The notes: generated by a model not told the origin, from the letters alone. A stretch of 41,313 bases of DNA from Acidimicrobiia bacterium (GCA_016649895.1 JAENWR010000023.1:1-41313); one strand, 5' to 3'; positions 16,808 through 25,331 are shown, numbered from the stretch's first letter. Numbers and translations: made by a program.

Positions 16808-17460
16808 TGCGGCGAGTGGCCGTCGGGGACGACCCCCACGCACCGCTCCGCATCCTCTGCCTCGGCGCGCACAGCGACGACATCGAGATCGGGGCGGGTG
16901 GCACGATCCTCCGACTGCTGGAGGAACGCCCTGGATCAACGGTCCGGTGGGTCGTGTTCTCCGCCGACGACCAGCGCGAAGCCGAAGCTCGAGCGAGCGC
17001 GGCCGCCTTCCTCTCCGACGCCGCGTCCACCGACGTCGCCGTGCACAGGTTCGCGGAGAACCACTTCCCCGATGCGTGGGCCGCCATCAAGCGAGAGGTG
17101 GCCCAGCTCGGGCAGGAGGCACCGCCCGATCTGGTGCTGACGCACCGTCGCGACGACCTCCACCAGGACCACCGCATCCTCGGCGAGCTGGCCTGGAACA
17201 CCTTCCGAGACCACCTTCTGCTCGAGTACGAGATCCCCAAGTACGAAGGCGACCTCGGCCATCCCAACCTGTTCGTCCCGCTCAGCGCCACGACCGCCAC
17301 CCGCAAGGTCGAGCTGCTCATGGCGCACTTCGGCACCCAGCGACATCGGGGGTGGTTCCGGCCCCAGACCTTCGATGGCCTCATGGCACTTCGAGCCGTC
17401 GAGTGCAACGCGCCCGAGGGCGCTGCCGAGGCCTTCCACGCACGAAAGCTCACGATGTAG
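16807..17460 (+). CDS. PIG-L/LmbE family deacetylase
   Basis: A zinc-dependent N-deacetylase of 217 residues, expected to remove an acyl group from an N-acylated sugar or sugar nucleotide. The zinc site is visible as LGAHSDDIEIGAGGT (family AHPDDxExG, with Ser for Pro) near the N-terminus and as HRRDDLHQDHR later. The C-terminal KVELLMAHFGTQ is usual. The frame is open further upstream, but ATG 16807 places the first strand (RILCLGAH) near the N-terminus and overlaps the end of a short upstream frame. The SDR gene follows 34 nt downstream on the same strand. Confidence 0.88.
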   Translation: MRRVAVGDDPHAPLRILCLGAHSDDIEIGAGGTILRLLEERPGSTVRWVVFSADDQREAEARASAAAFLSDAASTDVAVHRFAENHFPDAWAAIKREVAQLGQEAPPDLVLTHRRDDLHQDHRILGELAWNTFRDHLLLEYEIPKYEGDLGHPNLFVPLSATTATRKVELLMAHFGTQRHRGWFRPQTFDGLMALRAVECNAPEGAAEAFHARKLTM

Positions 17461-17494
17461 GCACCGCAGTTCCCGCCAGCCCGAAAGGCGCACC

Positions 17495-18520
17495 ATGAAG
17501 CTCCTCATCACCGGCCACCTCGGCTACATAGGGGTCGAGATGGTCTCGGTCCTCACCGAACGGGGACACGACGTCGTGGGACTCGACACGGGGTTCTACG
17601 AGGGCTGCGACTTCGCGGCGCGGCCCGACGACGTCCCATCGCTCCGGGTGGACCTCCGCGACATCACCCCGGCCCACGTCGAGGGCTACGACGCCGTCCT
17701 GCACCTGGCCGCCCTGTCGAACGATCCGCTCGGCGACATCGATCCCACCCTGACCTACCGCATCAACCTCGACGCGTCGGTGCGCCTGGCCGAGGCAGCG
17801 AAGGCCGCAGGCGTCGAACGGTTCGTCTTCGCGTCGTCGTGCAGCCTCTACGGCGCCGGCGGCGACGACCTCGTGACCGAGACAGCTGCGTTCCACCCGG
17901 TGACCCCCTATGGCGAGTCGAAGGTCAAGGTCGAGCAGGCGCTCGTCCGACTCGCCGACGACGACTTCTCGCCCGTGTTCCTGCGCAACGCGACCGCCTA
18001 CGGCGTGTCCCGGCGGCTCCGGGCCGACGTGGTGGTGAACAACCTCGTCGGCCACGCTGTCACCACAGGCAAGGTCCTGCTGCAGAGCGACGGCACGCCC
18101 TGGCGGCCCCTCGTCCACATCCGCGACATCATCGCGGCGTTCGAGGCGTGCCTCACCGCTCCGCGCGAGCAGATCCACGCAGAGGCGTTCAACGTCGGGC
18201 GGTCCGGCGAGAACTACCAGATCCGCACCGTCGCCGAGATGGTGGCCGACGTCGTGCCCGGCTGCGAGGTGACCTTCGCGCCCGGAGCCTCCAGCGATCG
18301 GCGCGACTACCGCGTCGACTTCTCGAAGATCGAGTCGTCCCTCACCGGCTACCGGTCGGAGTGGACCCTGCGCGACGGGATCGTCGAGCTCTACGACGCC
18401 TACACCGCGTCAGGCCTCGACGCAGCCGAGTGGACGAGCAGTCGCTACTACCGGCTCAAGACCATCCAGGACCACCTCGCAGCCGGCCGGCTCGACGATG
18501 CGCTCCGCTGGTCCGACTGA
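17495..18520 (+). CDS. NAD-dependent sugar epimerase/dehydratase (extended SDR)
   Basis: A 341-residue extended short-chain dehydrogenase acting on a nucleotide sugar. It has the Rossmann motif TGHLGYIG at residues about 6–13, LHLAALSNDP, FASSCSLYG, and the catalytic YGESK. RPLVHIRDI and FNVGRSGENYQIRTVAEMV are typical C-terminal substrate-domain segments. Start ATG 17495 with AAGG 7 nt upstream. In this cassette it is the only candidate for the oxidoreductase step that would follow the cytidylyltransferase; whether it is a 4-epimerase or a dehydratase cannot be decided from the motifs alone. Confidence 0.87.
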   Translation: MKLLITGHLGYIGVEMVSVLTERGHDVVGLDTGFYEGCDFAARPDDVPSLRVDLRDITPAHVEGYDAVLHLAALSNDPLGDIDPTLTYRINLDASVRLAEAAKAAGVERFVFASSCSLYGAGGDDLVTETAAFHPVTPYGESKVKVEQALVRLADDDFSPVFLRNATAYGVSRRLRADVVVNNLVGHAVTTGKVLLQSDGTPWRPLVHIRDIIAAFEACLTAPREQIHAEAFNVGRSGENYQIRTVAEMVADVVPGCEVTFAPGASSDRRDYRVDFSKIESSLTGYRSEWTLRDGIVELYDAYTASGLDAAEWTSSRYYRLKTIQDHLAAGRLDDALRWSD

Positions 18521-18588
18521 CCGACGTCGCCCTGCGTCGCCATTCCGCCTCAGGCCGTCAGGAGATCTGCCGTCGCCGGGCGCGCACT

Positions 18589-18614
18589 TGGATGTACCGT
18601 ACGCGCAACATCCA
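18589..18614. promoter_or_regulatory. Inverted repeat before the chain-length gene
   Basis: TGGATGT and ACATCCA are perfect 7-nt arms separated by 12 nt, ending 13 nt before ATG 18628. This could be an operator or a 5'-UTR hairpin at the head of the wzz–wzy segment. It lies in the 107-nt gap after the SDR gene. No strong -10/-35 pair is seen around it. Confidence 0.4.
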
Positions 18615-18627
18615 GAACGGACCGGTG

Positions 18628-19791
18628 ATGAACGCCAAGCTCGATCCCCCCGCGGCATCCAGCTCCACCACCATCCTGACCCGGCGCGTCGTCGACAACC
18701 TGTTCGGTCGGCTCGGCCGGTACCTGTTCCCGGTGGTTCTCTTCGCCGCCATCGGCATCCTCACCGCCAGCGGCGTCACGCCCCGCTACCAGGCGGGGGC
18801 CCGGCTGAGCGCGAGTGCGAACCCCCTGGTCGGAGGGGCCCAGGCCCGCGGGGCCGCCATCGCCGATTGGGAGACCGCCGCGTCGGGCACCGCCCGACTC
18901 ATCAACGAGCAGATCCAAACCGATGTGTTCACGCTCGAGGTGGCCGAGCGAACCGGACTGGCTGCCAGCGTCGAGGCCGGCGCCGTCACCCTCGAGACGA
19001 TCCGCGGACAGATCCGCGCCACCGGTCAGGGCTCGTCCAGCGTCGGTCTGGTCGGCCGGTGGGACGATCCCGCCACGGCGCACCGGTTGGTCGAGTCGAC
19101 CCTCGAGGTGTACCTCGAACGCAACGCCGAGCTCATCGCCAGCGACAGCAACGACGCCATCCAGTTCTGGACCGAGCGCCTGAACGAGGCCGAGCTCCGG
19201 GTCGGGCAGGCCGAAGATGAGCTCGAGGCCTACCTGCGCACGTTGCTCCCCGTCCCCTCCGGACAAGAGCGCGGCGCCGACGAGCAGCTCACGATCGCCC
19301 GCCTTCAGGGCGCCCTCGATCGTGCGATCCAATCCTCTGTCGAAGCGCAGCGCTCGATCGACGGCGCCCGGCTCAACCTCGTCCAGGCCCAGAGCGAAGC
19401 GGGGCGCCAGCTTCGGGTCATCGACCCGGCGACCGTCCCCACCAGCCCCGAGTCCATCCGCTCGAGGATCGTGCTCACGGTCCTGATGTTCACCGCCCTC
19501 GGGGTCGTCGTATCGCTCACCGCGCTCGTCGCATCGACGCTGCTCGACCGGACGATGAGGATCGACCGGCAGGTCGCTGCCATCGCTGGAACCACGACGG
19601 CGACGATCCCCTTGGTCCGGTCAGCGTCGCGTTGGTGGCGCGGCCCGGACCGGCGACCCACCCCACCGCACCACGACGCCGACGAACCGATGCCCACCTC
19701 GGTGGCCGTGCTCGAGTCCGCTCCCGAGCCGGCCGGCCCAGAGCCCGCAGCCAGGCGCGCGACATCGGCGCGAGGATCGGCGAAACGATGA
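18628..19791 (+). CDS. Wzz-like polysaccharide co-polymerase (chain-length determinant)
   Basis: A 387-residue inner-membrane protein with the expected architecture: a short cytoplasmic start, helix 1 (YLFPVVLFAAIGILTASGV), a large extracytoplasmic region rich in heptad-like coiled coil (about residues 150–250, e.g. NEAELRVGQAEDELEAYLR), the PTSPES proline motif, and helix 2 (IVLTVLMFTALGVVVSLTALVA). The C-terminal cytoplasmic tail of about 85 residues is Pro/Ala-rich. The family sets polymer length with Wzy. In-frame starts upstream (for example ATG 18592) are possible, but that one falls in an inverted repeat. The last codons overlap the P-loop gene as ATGA. Confidence 0.82.
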   Translation: MNAKLDPPAASSSTTILTRRVVDNLFGRLGRYLFPVVLFAAIGILTASGVTPRYQAGARLSASANPLVGGAQARGAAIADWETAASGTARLINEQIQTDVFTLEVAERTGLAASVEAGAVTLETIRGQIRATGQGSSSVGLVGRWDDPATAHRLVESTLEVYLERNAELIASDSNDAIQFWTERLNEAELRVGQAEDELEAYLRTLLPVPSGQERGADEQLTIARLQGALDRAIQSSVEAQRSIDGARLNLVQAQSEAGRQLRVIDPATVPTSPESIRSRIVLTVLMFTALGVVVSLTALVASTLLDRTMRIDRQVAAIAGTTTATIPLVRSASRWWRGPDRRPTPPHHDADEPMPTSVAVLESAPEPAGPEPAARRATSARGSAKR

Positions 19792-20525
19792 GCGTCCTGC
19801 GGATGCGCTCCTCCCGACCGGACGCCCAGGCGCATCGCACTGCCACGGGGCGGCGGAACGACGCAGTTCCACCCGGGCAGCTCGCCGCCGCCGCCGACGC
19901 CGCGGTGCGCTCCCTCGTCAACCGGTACGAGCTCGCGTCGGGGCATCGGGTGCCGTCGTCGATCGCCGTCGTCGGATCGCTCGTCGGCGACGGTGTCACC
20001 AGCACCGCCCAGGCCCTCGCTCGGGTGTTGGCCACCGACTTCGGCGCCGAGGTGTGCCTGGTCGACGTCAGCGCCGGCACGCCGCCGGGCGTGCGAGACG
20101 CGTCGGCTGCGGCGGCACGCCGCGACAACGGGATCTACGAGGTGCTCACCGGCGTGCTGCCGATCGAGGCCGTGCTCCAGCCGACGGACCACCCGACCGT
20201 GAGATACCTCTCCGTCGGCAACGCCACGCCCGACCAGGTGCACGCCATGGCACGGTGGTCCGAGCTCGAGTTGCTCGTGAAGCGCCTCGGGGACGACTTC
20301 GACTTCTTGGTATGGGACACGCCATCCGTCCACGCCAACAGCGGGGCGCTGGCACCACTCCGCCACGCCGAGGCGTACCTCTTGGTGGCGCGTTGGGGCA
20401 GGACCACGGCGAGCCAACTGCGCGAGACCACCGAGGAGTTGGCCAGCCTCCCGGCCATCGGCGCCGTGCTCAACGGATACCGATCCAGGACCCCGCGCAT
20501 CGTTCGACGCTTGCTCGACGGTTAG
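19788..20525 (+). CDS. BY-kinase/CpsD-like P-loop protein lacking the Walker A lysine
   Basis: The 245-residue protein sits directly after the Wzz-like gene, where the cytoplasmic tyrosine autokinase (CpsD, CapB, Wzc C-terminus) is normally found. The fold signature remains: IAVVGSLVGDGVTSTAQALA at residues 59–78 (Walker A region), LVDVSAG at 91–97 (Walker A' region) and FLVWDTPS at 174–180 (Walker B region). However, the invariant Lys of GKS/T is Val70, and the tail (VRRLLDG) has no tyrosine cluster. It is probably unable to hydrolyse ATP in the usual way and may serve as a structural partner of Wzz. Start ATG 19788 overlaps the previous stop. Confidence 0.8.
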   Translation: MSVLRMRSSRPDAQAHRTATGRRNDAVPPGQLAAAADAAVRSLVNRYELASGHRVPSSIAVVGSLVGDGVTSTAQALARVLATDFGAEVCLVDVSAGTPPGVRDASAAAARRDNGIYEVLTGVLPIEAVLQPTDHPTVRYLSVGNATPDQVHAMARWSELELLVKRLGDDFDFLVWDTPSVHANSGALAPLRHAEAYLLVARWGRTTASQLRETTEELASLPAIGAVLNGYRSRTPRIVRRLLDG

Positions 20526-20537
20526 CCAGGACCGACC

Positions 20538-20681
20538 GTGCGACTCCTGTTGCTCTTCGTGATCGGCAGCGTCGTGGCTGGGGGCGCGAGCGGTCGACGA
20601 GCGGTTGCGCATCCCCGGTCCGTGATCGCGGCATCGACGATCGTCGCGCTCGCCTACCTCAGCATCCGAGTGGTGCAGTGA
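20538..20681 (+). CDS. Small two-helix membrane protein (47 aa)
   Basis: GTG 20538 opens a 47-codon frame with two hydrophobic stretches (RLLLLFVIGSVVAGG and SVIAASTIVALAYLSI) separated by a short basic loop (GRRAVAHPR). AGGA lies 7 nt upstream, and the frame ends in TGA overlapping the GTG of the polymerase gene (GTGA). It starts 12 nt after the P-loop gene. Tight spacing on both sides and the amphipathic pattern support a real gene. No family is recognised. It may be a small subunit of the polymerase complex (inference). Confidence 0.6.
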   Translation: MRLLLLFVIGSVVAGGASGRRAVAHPRSVIAASTIVALAYLSIRVVQ

Positions 20682-22288
20682 GCTCCTCTGCCACCTCGTG
20701 GCCCGGGCCGGTCAGCGACGTCGACCACGCGGCCGGCATCGGACGGTCGATCGAGGGGGAGGCTGAACTCGTCTGGTGGCTCACCTACCTCGTCATCGTC
20801 GCCGGTGGGCTGCTCATCGCCGCGGTCGCCTATCTGCGCCCCGCTCAGATCTACCTCGGCTTCTCGCTCGCATGCCTGGCGGCCCTTCTGCTCGTGTGGA
20901 TCCGGGCCCCGAAGTTGGCGCTGGCGGCGACCATCGTGCTCAGCCTCGTCGGCGATCAGATCACCGTCTACTGGTTCCCGTTCACCAAGAACCTGTCGAG
21001 CGGCGAATCGCTCATGTACGTCGCTGGTGCCATCTCGCTGAGCCCGTTCGAGGTCGTCGTCGTCGCGGCGCTCGCGCTCACCACCTACCGCAACCTCGCG
21101 GCAGGCCGCCTCACCCGACCCGCCCCGCTCCTGCGCCCCATGGTCCAGTTCACCACCGCCACGCTGGCCGGACTCGCGCTGGGCCTCCAGCGAGGCGGCG
21201 ACGTCAACGCTGCGCTGTTCGAGGTGCGACCGGTCCTCTACCTCCCGGCGCTCTACCTGCTGGTGGTCAACGTGTGCGAGGACCGGCACGACTACCGACG
21301 CATGGTGTGGGCGGCTGTCGCCGGCATCACCGTCCAGTCGGTGCTCTCGGTCGAAGCGATCTGGTCGACACCGCTCGCCGAGCGGGCGGCGCCCGAGTCG
21401 ATCATGGAGCACGGGTCGGCCATCAGCATGAACCTCGGGTTCGTCCTCCTCGTGGCCACGCTCGTCTACAACGGCCGCCGACCGCTGACCGCCGCCATCC
21501 TGCTCGTCGCCGCGGTTCCCATGCTGATCGCCTACTTCGCCTCCGAGCGACGCGCTGCGGTCGTCGCTCTCGTGGCGGGGATGATCGTGCTCGCCATCGT
21601 CCTGCGCTGGCGACAGCCGGCCACCCTCTTGAAGGTCGCTCCACTCATCGTGCTCCCGTCGCTGATCTACGTCGCCGCCATGTGGAGCTCCGAATCGAGC
21701 GCGGCGTTCCCCGCCCAGGCGTTGAAGTCGGTGGTGTCCCCCGGCGATGTGAGCGACGCCGACCGCGGATCGAGCGAGTACCGCGAGCTCGAGAACTTCG
21801 ACCTGCACGCCACCATCAGGTCGTCGCCCGTCACCGGCATCGGGTTCGGCCACCCGTTCCTGCGCCCTGCACCCCTGCCCGACATCAGCCAGTTCGAATA
21901 CCACGAGTTCGTTCCTCACAACTCGTTGCTGTGGGTCTGGACCAAGGCCGGCTTCGTCGGCTTTGCGACCCTCCTCTACCTGGTGGCACGCTCGCTCACC
22001 ATGGGCGCAGAACGCATGCGGCGCATCCCCGACGGCATCGACGCGGTGATCGCCTACGCGGCCGTGTCGTTCGTCGTGATGTTCACCATCTTCATGTACG
22101 TCGACATCGCGTGGGGTCCGCGCAACGCGATGCTGCTCGCGCTGTGCATGGGCCTGTGCACCGCGCCCCTGCGCGACGACCCCGTCAGCCATCGTCGACC
22201 CGCCGTCGAGAGCACTGCCACCACCTCGGCCCGGGCAGCTTCACGGGTCGAGGATGCGGATGACCTCGCCCTGGGGACCAGCCGCTAG
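20678..22288 (+). CDS. O-antigen polymerase/ligase-like membrane protein (Wzy candidate)
   Basis: A polytopic membrane protein of 536 residues with about 11–12 hydrophobic segments (first: [23 protein letters not shown]) and one large extracytoplasmic loop around residues 330–410. This is the pattern of the Wzy/WaaL family. The stretch [12 protein letters not shown] followed by [18 protein letters not shown] is the typical O-antigen ligase/polymerase segment (P-x-G-x-G and HNxxL). It would join repeat units on the outer face of the membrane. Start GTG 20678 overlaps the stop of the small membrane protein. The 3' end overlaps the convergent acyltransferase gene by 48 nt. Confidence 0.85.
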   Translation: MSSSATSWPGPVSDVDHAAGIGRSIEGEAELVWWLTYLVIVAGGLLIAAVAYLRPAQIYLGFSLACLAALLLVWIRAPKLALAATIVLSLVGDQITVYWFPFTKNLSSGESLMYVAGAISLSPFEVVVVAALALTTYRNLAAGRLTRPAPLLRPMVQFTTATLAGLALGLQRGGDVNAALFEVRPVLYLPALYLLVVNVCEDRHDYRRMVWAAVAGITVQSVLSVEAIWSTPLAERAAPESIMEHGSAISMNLGFVLLVATLVYNGRRPLTAAILLVAAVPMLIAYFASERRAAVVALVAGMIVLAIVLRWRQPATLLKVAPLIVLPSLIYVAAMWSSESSAAFPAQALKSVVSPGDVSDADRGSSEYRELENFDLHATIRSSPVTGIGFGHPFLRPAPLPDISQFEYHEFVPHNSLLWVWTKAGFVGFATLLYLVARSLTMGAERMRRIPDGIDAVIAYAAVSFVVMFTIFMYVDIAWGPRNAMLLALCMGLCTAPLRDDPVSHRRPAVESTATTSARAASRVEDADDLALGTSR

Positions 22289-22804
22289 CGCATCGGGCGG
22301 AACGTCGCGTCGCACGATGGCGCCCGCCGCCACCACCGCTCCGTCGCCGATGGTGACCCCAGGCAGGATCGTCGATCGGGCGCCGAGCCACACCCCGTCG
22401 CCGATGGTGATCGGACGCGGATCGAGGTCGGCGGCGCGATGGCGCCTGTCGCCGAGCCGATGGGTCGAGGTCACCAGGAGCACCTCGTGGCCGATCGAGA
22501 CGTGGTCGCCGATGACGATTCGCTCGTTGAGGTCCCAGTGGCACCCGACGTTGACGAACCCGACCGCACCGATGCTGAGGCGATCGAGCAGCGCTCCGTT
22601 CCCCGTCAGCACCGGAACGCCGGCGAAGATGGTGCCGCGCCCGATCTGCCATCCGCACGAGCGCAACACTGCCGTGCGCAGACGGGGCACGCTGTTGTTC
22701 GGAAGGGCAGCACCGACCAGGGCCGAGAGCCGTGTCGGCGCGACGAGGTCCCTCGTCTCGCTGCGCAGCAGTTCGGCCAACCCGCCGACGGAGACCCCAC
22801 TCAT
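22241..22804 (-). CDS. Hexapeptide-repeat acyltransferase (putative colanic-acid/maltose O-acetyltransferase type)
   Basis: A left-handed beta-helix acyltransferase of 187 residues, likely adding O-acetyl groups to the polysaccharide. Repeats are visible ([61 protein letters not shown]), with the catalytic His in LVTSTHRLG and the closing [19 protein letters not shown] 22810 directly abuts GGAGG, whereas ATG 22804 sits 6 nt from it, so 22804 is the better start. It lies downstream of the glycosidase gene on the same strand (30-nt gap) and overlaps the polymerase gene tail to tail. Confidence 0.85.
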   Translation of the reverse strand: MSGVSVGGLAELLRSETRDLVAPTRLSALVGAALPNNSVPRLRTAVLRSCGWQIGRGTIFAGVPVLTGNGALLDRLSIGAVGFVNVGCHWDLNERIVIGDHVSIGHEVLLVTSTHRLGDRRHRAADLDPRPITIGDGVWLGARSTILPGVTIGDGAVVAAGAIVRRDVPPDALAAGPQGEVIRILDP

Positions 22805-22834
22805 CAGCATCCTCCGATCCGATGTCGGTCCTGA

Positions 22835-24355
22835 TCACCCAGCACCGGACACCTCCACGGTGCTGATGGAGTATGGCGGCACGACGAGGTCGAACCGTCC
22901 GTCGACCAACGAGATCGGATCGCCCACGTCGTGCTGCATCGACCCGGCGGCGAGCTCCTCGGCATGGACCCCCGATCTGACGGCCGTGCCACCGGTGGAC
23001 GCGCCGTCCAGCCTGATCGTGACCTCGCGCTCCCCCGACCCCAGGTGCAGCAGGACTATCGTGACCCGTCCGTCGTCGTGGATCGTCGGGTAGGCCCGGA
23101 TCGATCCGTCGGCCACCTCCGCACTCAGCATCGTCTCGCCAGCCGACCTCCACGCCTGCATCGCGTGGTACTGCGGGTTCGGCGCGAACGTGTCGGCGTC
23201 GACCATCCCGTAGTCGGTGCCGGTCGACATCGTCCCGTTGGCGAGGTTCCACTGGTTGGCCAACGTGACCCCCGACCACGCGAGCTGCCCGATGGTATCG
23301 GCGAGGTAGAGGGCCGAGACCGCCTGGGTCATCGACCGGTCGGTGTCGGCCTCGCCGAACGACACAAGGTTGTACTCGGTGACCGCTACCGGCGTGGCGC
23401 CGAGTCGGTCGGTGAGGTGGCCGACGATACCCGGCCAGACCTGGGCCGGGCGTTGGACCGCCTCGTTCGGATCGGGCGAGTCATCGAAGCCGTAGTGGTG
23501 GACGACGTAGAAGTCGAGGTCGTCATCCGCGGTCTCGATGACCTCGTTGCCCCAATCGCCCCAGCCCACCGGCTCGGCGACACCGACCGCTCCGACCTGG
23601 ATGTCGGGGTCGACATCGCGCATCGCAGCGCGGATGTCGAGGTAACCGTCGTGACCGTCGTCGCCCAGGACGTACTCCTCGCCGTCGCAGGTCCACACGT
23701 CTTCCCACCCGAAGGGGGCGCAATCGTCGCCACCCGACTCCGGGGATCCGCCGTAGACCTCGTTGCCGACCTCCCACCACTCGAGCCCGACCGGTTCGTC
23801 GTTCCCTCCTGCCGATCGCAGCGCTGCCCACTCGTCGACGGTCCTCCAGTCGCGGCCCCACCGATCGACGCCGATCGATCGCTCGTCGCCCACCTCGCCG
23901 TTGAAGAAGGCCACCAACGCGGCAGCGCTCTGCGCTGTGTCGTTGATCGACACCGTCCACATGCCCTCGAGTCCAGTGGCCTGCATGAAGTCGATGAAGT
24001 CGGTGGGGCGCGCGGCGTCCGGGAAGTAGCAGGCCTGCCGGTCGTGCGTCTCGCAGCCCCTCCAGTCATAGGAGTTGCTCCAGCTGCCGCCCGGCATCCG
24101 GAGGATCGTGGCGCCGGACTCGACGGTGGCAGCCCGGAGCTCCTCGCTCGCGAGGCGTTCGGGACCGAGCCAGGCAGGGACGTTGGTGCCGAGCACCAGC
24201 GGCGGGAACGCGGGACCGCGATCGTCGAGATCGACCACGACGTCGGCTCCCGCCGCGTCGATCGGGGGGCTGGACGCCACGGTGCACGACCCACCGAGCA
24301 CGACGCATGTGGCCAGCAACCCCTGTCGCACCCGCTGGGCCCTAGGGTGCCGCAC
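22835..24355 (-). CDS. Secreted clan GH-A glycosidase, alpha-L-arabinofuranosidase-like
   Basis: A 506-residue protein with an N-terminal signal sequence (RQGLLATCVVLGGSC; the Cys may or may not be a lipoprotein site because the lipobox is imperfect). The (beta/alpha)8 part carries WWEVGNEVYGG, which has the acid/base Glu after Asn as in GH51/GH79/GH39, and the probable nucleophile in VAVTEYN. ANQWNLANGT and a C-terminal beta-domain (YPTIHDDGRVTIVLLHL) match arabinofuranosidase-like enzymes. The substrate is unknown; it may trim the polysaccharide or arabinan/galactan. GTG 24355 overlaps the upstream stop by 14 nt; GTG 24331, with AGGG upstream, is an alternative start. Confidence 0.75.
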   Translation of the reverse strand: MRHPRAQRVRQGLLATCVVLGGSCTVASSPPIDAAGADVVVDLDDRGPAFPPLVLGTNVPAWLGPERLASEELRAATVESGATILRMPGGSWSNSYDWRGCETHDRQACYFPDAARPTDFIDFMQATGLEGMWTVSINDTAQSAAALVAFFNGEVGDERSIGVDRWGRDWRTVDEWAALRSAGGNDEPVGLEWWEVGNEVYGGSPESGGDDCAPFGWEDVWTCDGEEYVLGDDGHDGYLDIRAAMRDVDPDIQVGAVGVAEPVGWGDWGNEVIETADDDLDFYVVHHYGFDDSPDPNEAVQRPAQVWPGIVGHLTDRLGATPVAVTEYNLVSFGEADTDRSMTQAVSALYLADTIGQLAWSGVTLANQWNLANGTMSTGTDYGMVDADTFAPNPQYHAMQAWRSAGETMLSAEVADGSIRAYPTIHDDGRVTIVLLHLGSGEREVTIRLDGASTGGTAVRSGVHAEELAAGSMQHDVGDPISLVDGRFDLVVPPYSISTVEVSGAG

Positions 24356-25331
24356 CGCGCAACCTGGCGTAGAGCCGGCCGCCGAGCACGGTTCGTGCCA
24401 CCAGCACCAGCGTGTTGGGTTGGACGAGGCTCAGCCACGGCTGCCGACGGGCATGTCGCATCAGCAGCCGCCAACCACTGCGGTAGTGGCCGGCGAAGAT
24501 CTCTTTGGAGGGGTGTTGCTGGAGGAACGACCGCAGCGCGGCGCGGCGCACCCGATGGGCGTCCGGGATGCGTTCTGCGAACGGGCTGGCGAAGACCGAC
24601 TCCACGGCCCGGACGCTCTCGTCGAAGATGAGCGACCACCGCGCCGAGGTGCTCATGTTCGACCCGTGCACCCGGTACCCGATGAGCGGCCGGTGCACGT
24701 AGCCCACATCGCCGACGGCGCAGAGCGAGTAGAAGAGCCGCATGTCGGGGCCGTAGGGATATGCGGGGTCGTAGCCACCCACCGCGTCGTACGACGAGCG
24801 GCGGACCACCGTGCCCGAGTGGGGCACGACGAACTTCATGACCTCACCGATCGCCAGCTCGCCGCCGAGCACGACGTCGGCCCCGAGCCCCTCGGCGCAG
24901 TAGAAGAACGAACCCGACTCGTCGTGGAGCGCGTAGGGCGAGAAGCAGAACGCCATGGTCGGGTGGCCGTCCATCAGCTCCACCAACGTCGTCAGAACAT
25001 CGGGCGACAGGAGCCAGTCGTCGGCGTCGAGCTGCACGTGGTACTCCCCTCGGGCCAGCTCGGCCGAATGGAGCAACGAGCCCATGAAGCCTCGGTTCGT
25101 GTCGTGGCGCACCGCGCGGATCCGGGGGTCTCGGCTGGCGAAGTCCTGGGCGATGGCCCACGAGTCGTCGGTCGACGCGTCGTCGATGACGATCACCTCG
25201 AGGTCCTCGAAGGTCTGGTCGAGCACCGACTGGAGGCAGGTCCCGAGGAAGCGGCCGTAGTCGTGGGTCAGGACGCGCACCGACAACCGCGGAATGCCCC
25301 CCGGCGTGTCAGGAACGGCAACGTCATCCAC
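24342..25331 (-). CDS. GT2 family glycosyltransferase
   Basis: A GT-A glycosyltransferase of 329 residues. RLSVRVLTHDYGRFLGTCLQ, VIVIDDASTDDSW and VQLDADDWLLSPDV (DxD) form the nucleotide-sugar site. KFVVPHSGTVVRRSSYDAVGGYDPAYPYGPDMRLFYSL is the acceptor-side region. The C-terminal part (SFLQQHPSKEIFAGHYRSGWRLLMRHARRQPWLSL) is shared in style with the GT2 at 8857. Start GTG 25331 has GAGG 5 nt upstream and overlaps the GT4 gene by 8 nt; the longer upstream frame is a shadow of that gene. It is a member of the minus-strand operon 28586→22241. Confidence 0.9.
   Translation of the reverse strand: MDDVAVPDTPGGIPRLSVRVLTHDYGRFLGTCLQSVLDQTFEDLEVIVIDDASTDDSWAIAQDFASRDPRIRAVRHDTNRGFMGSLLHSAELARGEYHVQLDADDWLLSPDVLTTLVELMDGHPTMAFCFSPYALHDESGSFFYCAEGLGADVVLGGELAIGEVMKFVVPHSGTVVRRSSYDAVGGYDPAYPYGPDMRLFYSLCAVGDVGYVHRPLIGYRVHGSNMSTSARWSLIFDESVRAVESVFASPFAERIPDAHRVRRAALRSFLQQHPSKEIFAGHYRSGWRLLMRHARRQPWLSLVQPNTLVLVARTVLGGRLYARLRGAAP

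Noticed and set aside
20654-22192. 512-codon minus-strand frame opposite the polymerase
   Set aside because: Same reason: an extremely charged composition antisense to membrane helices.
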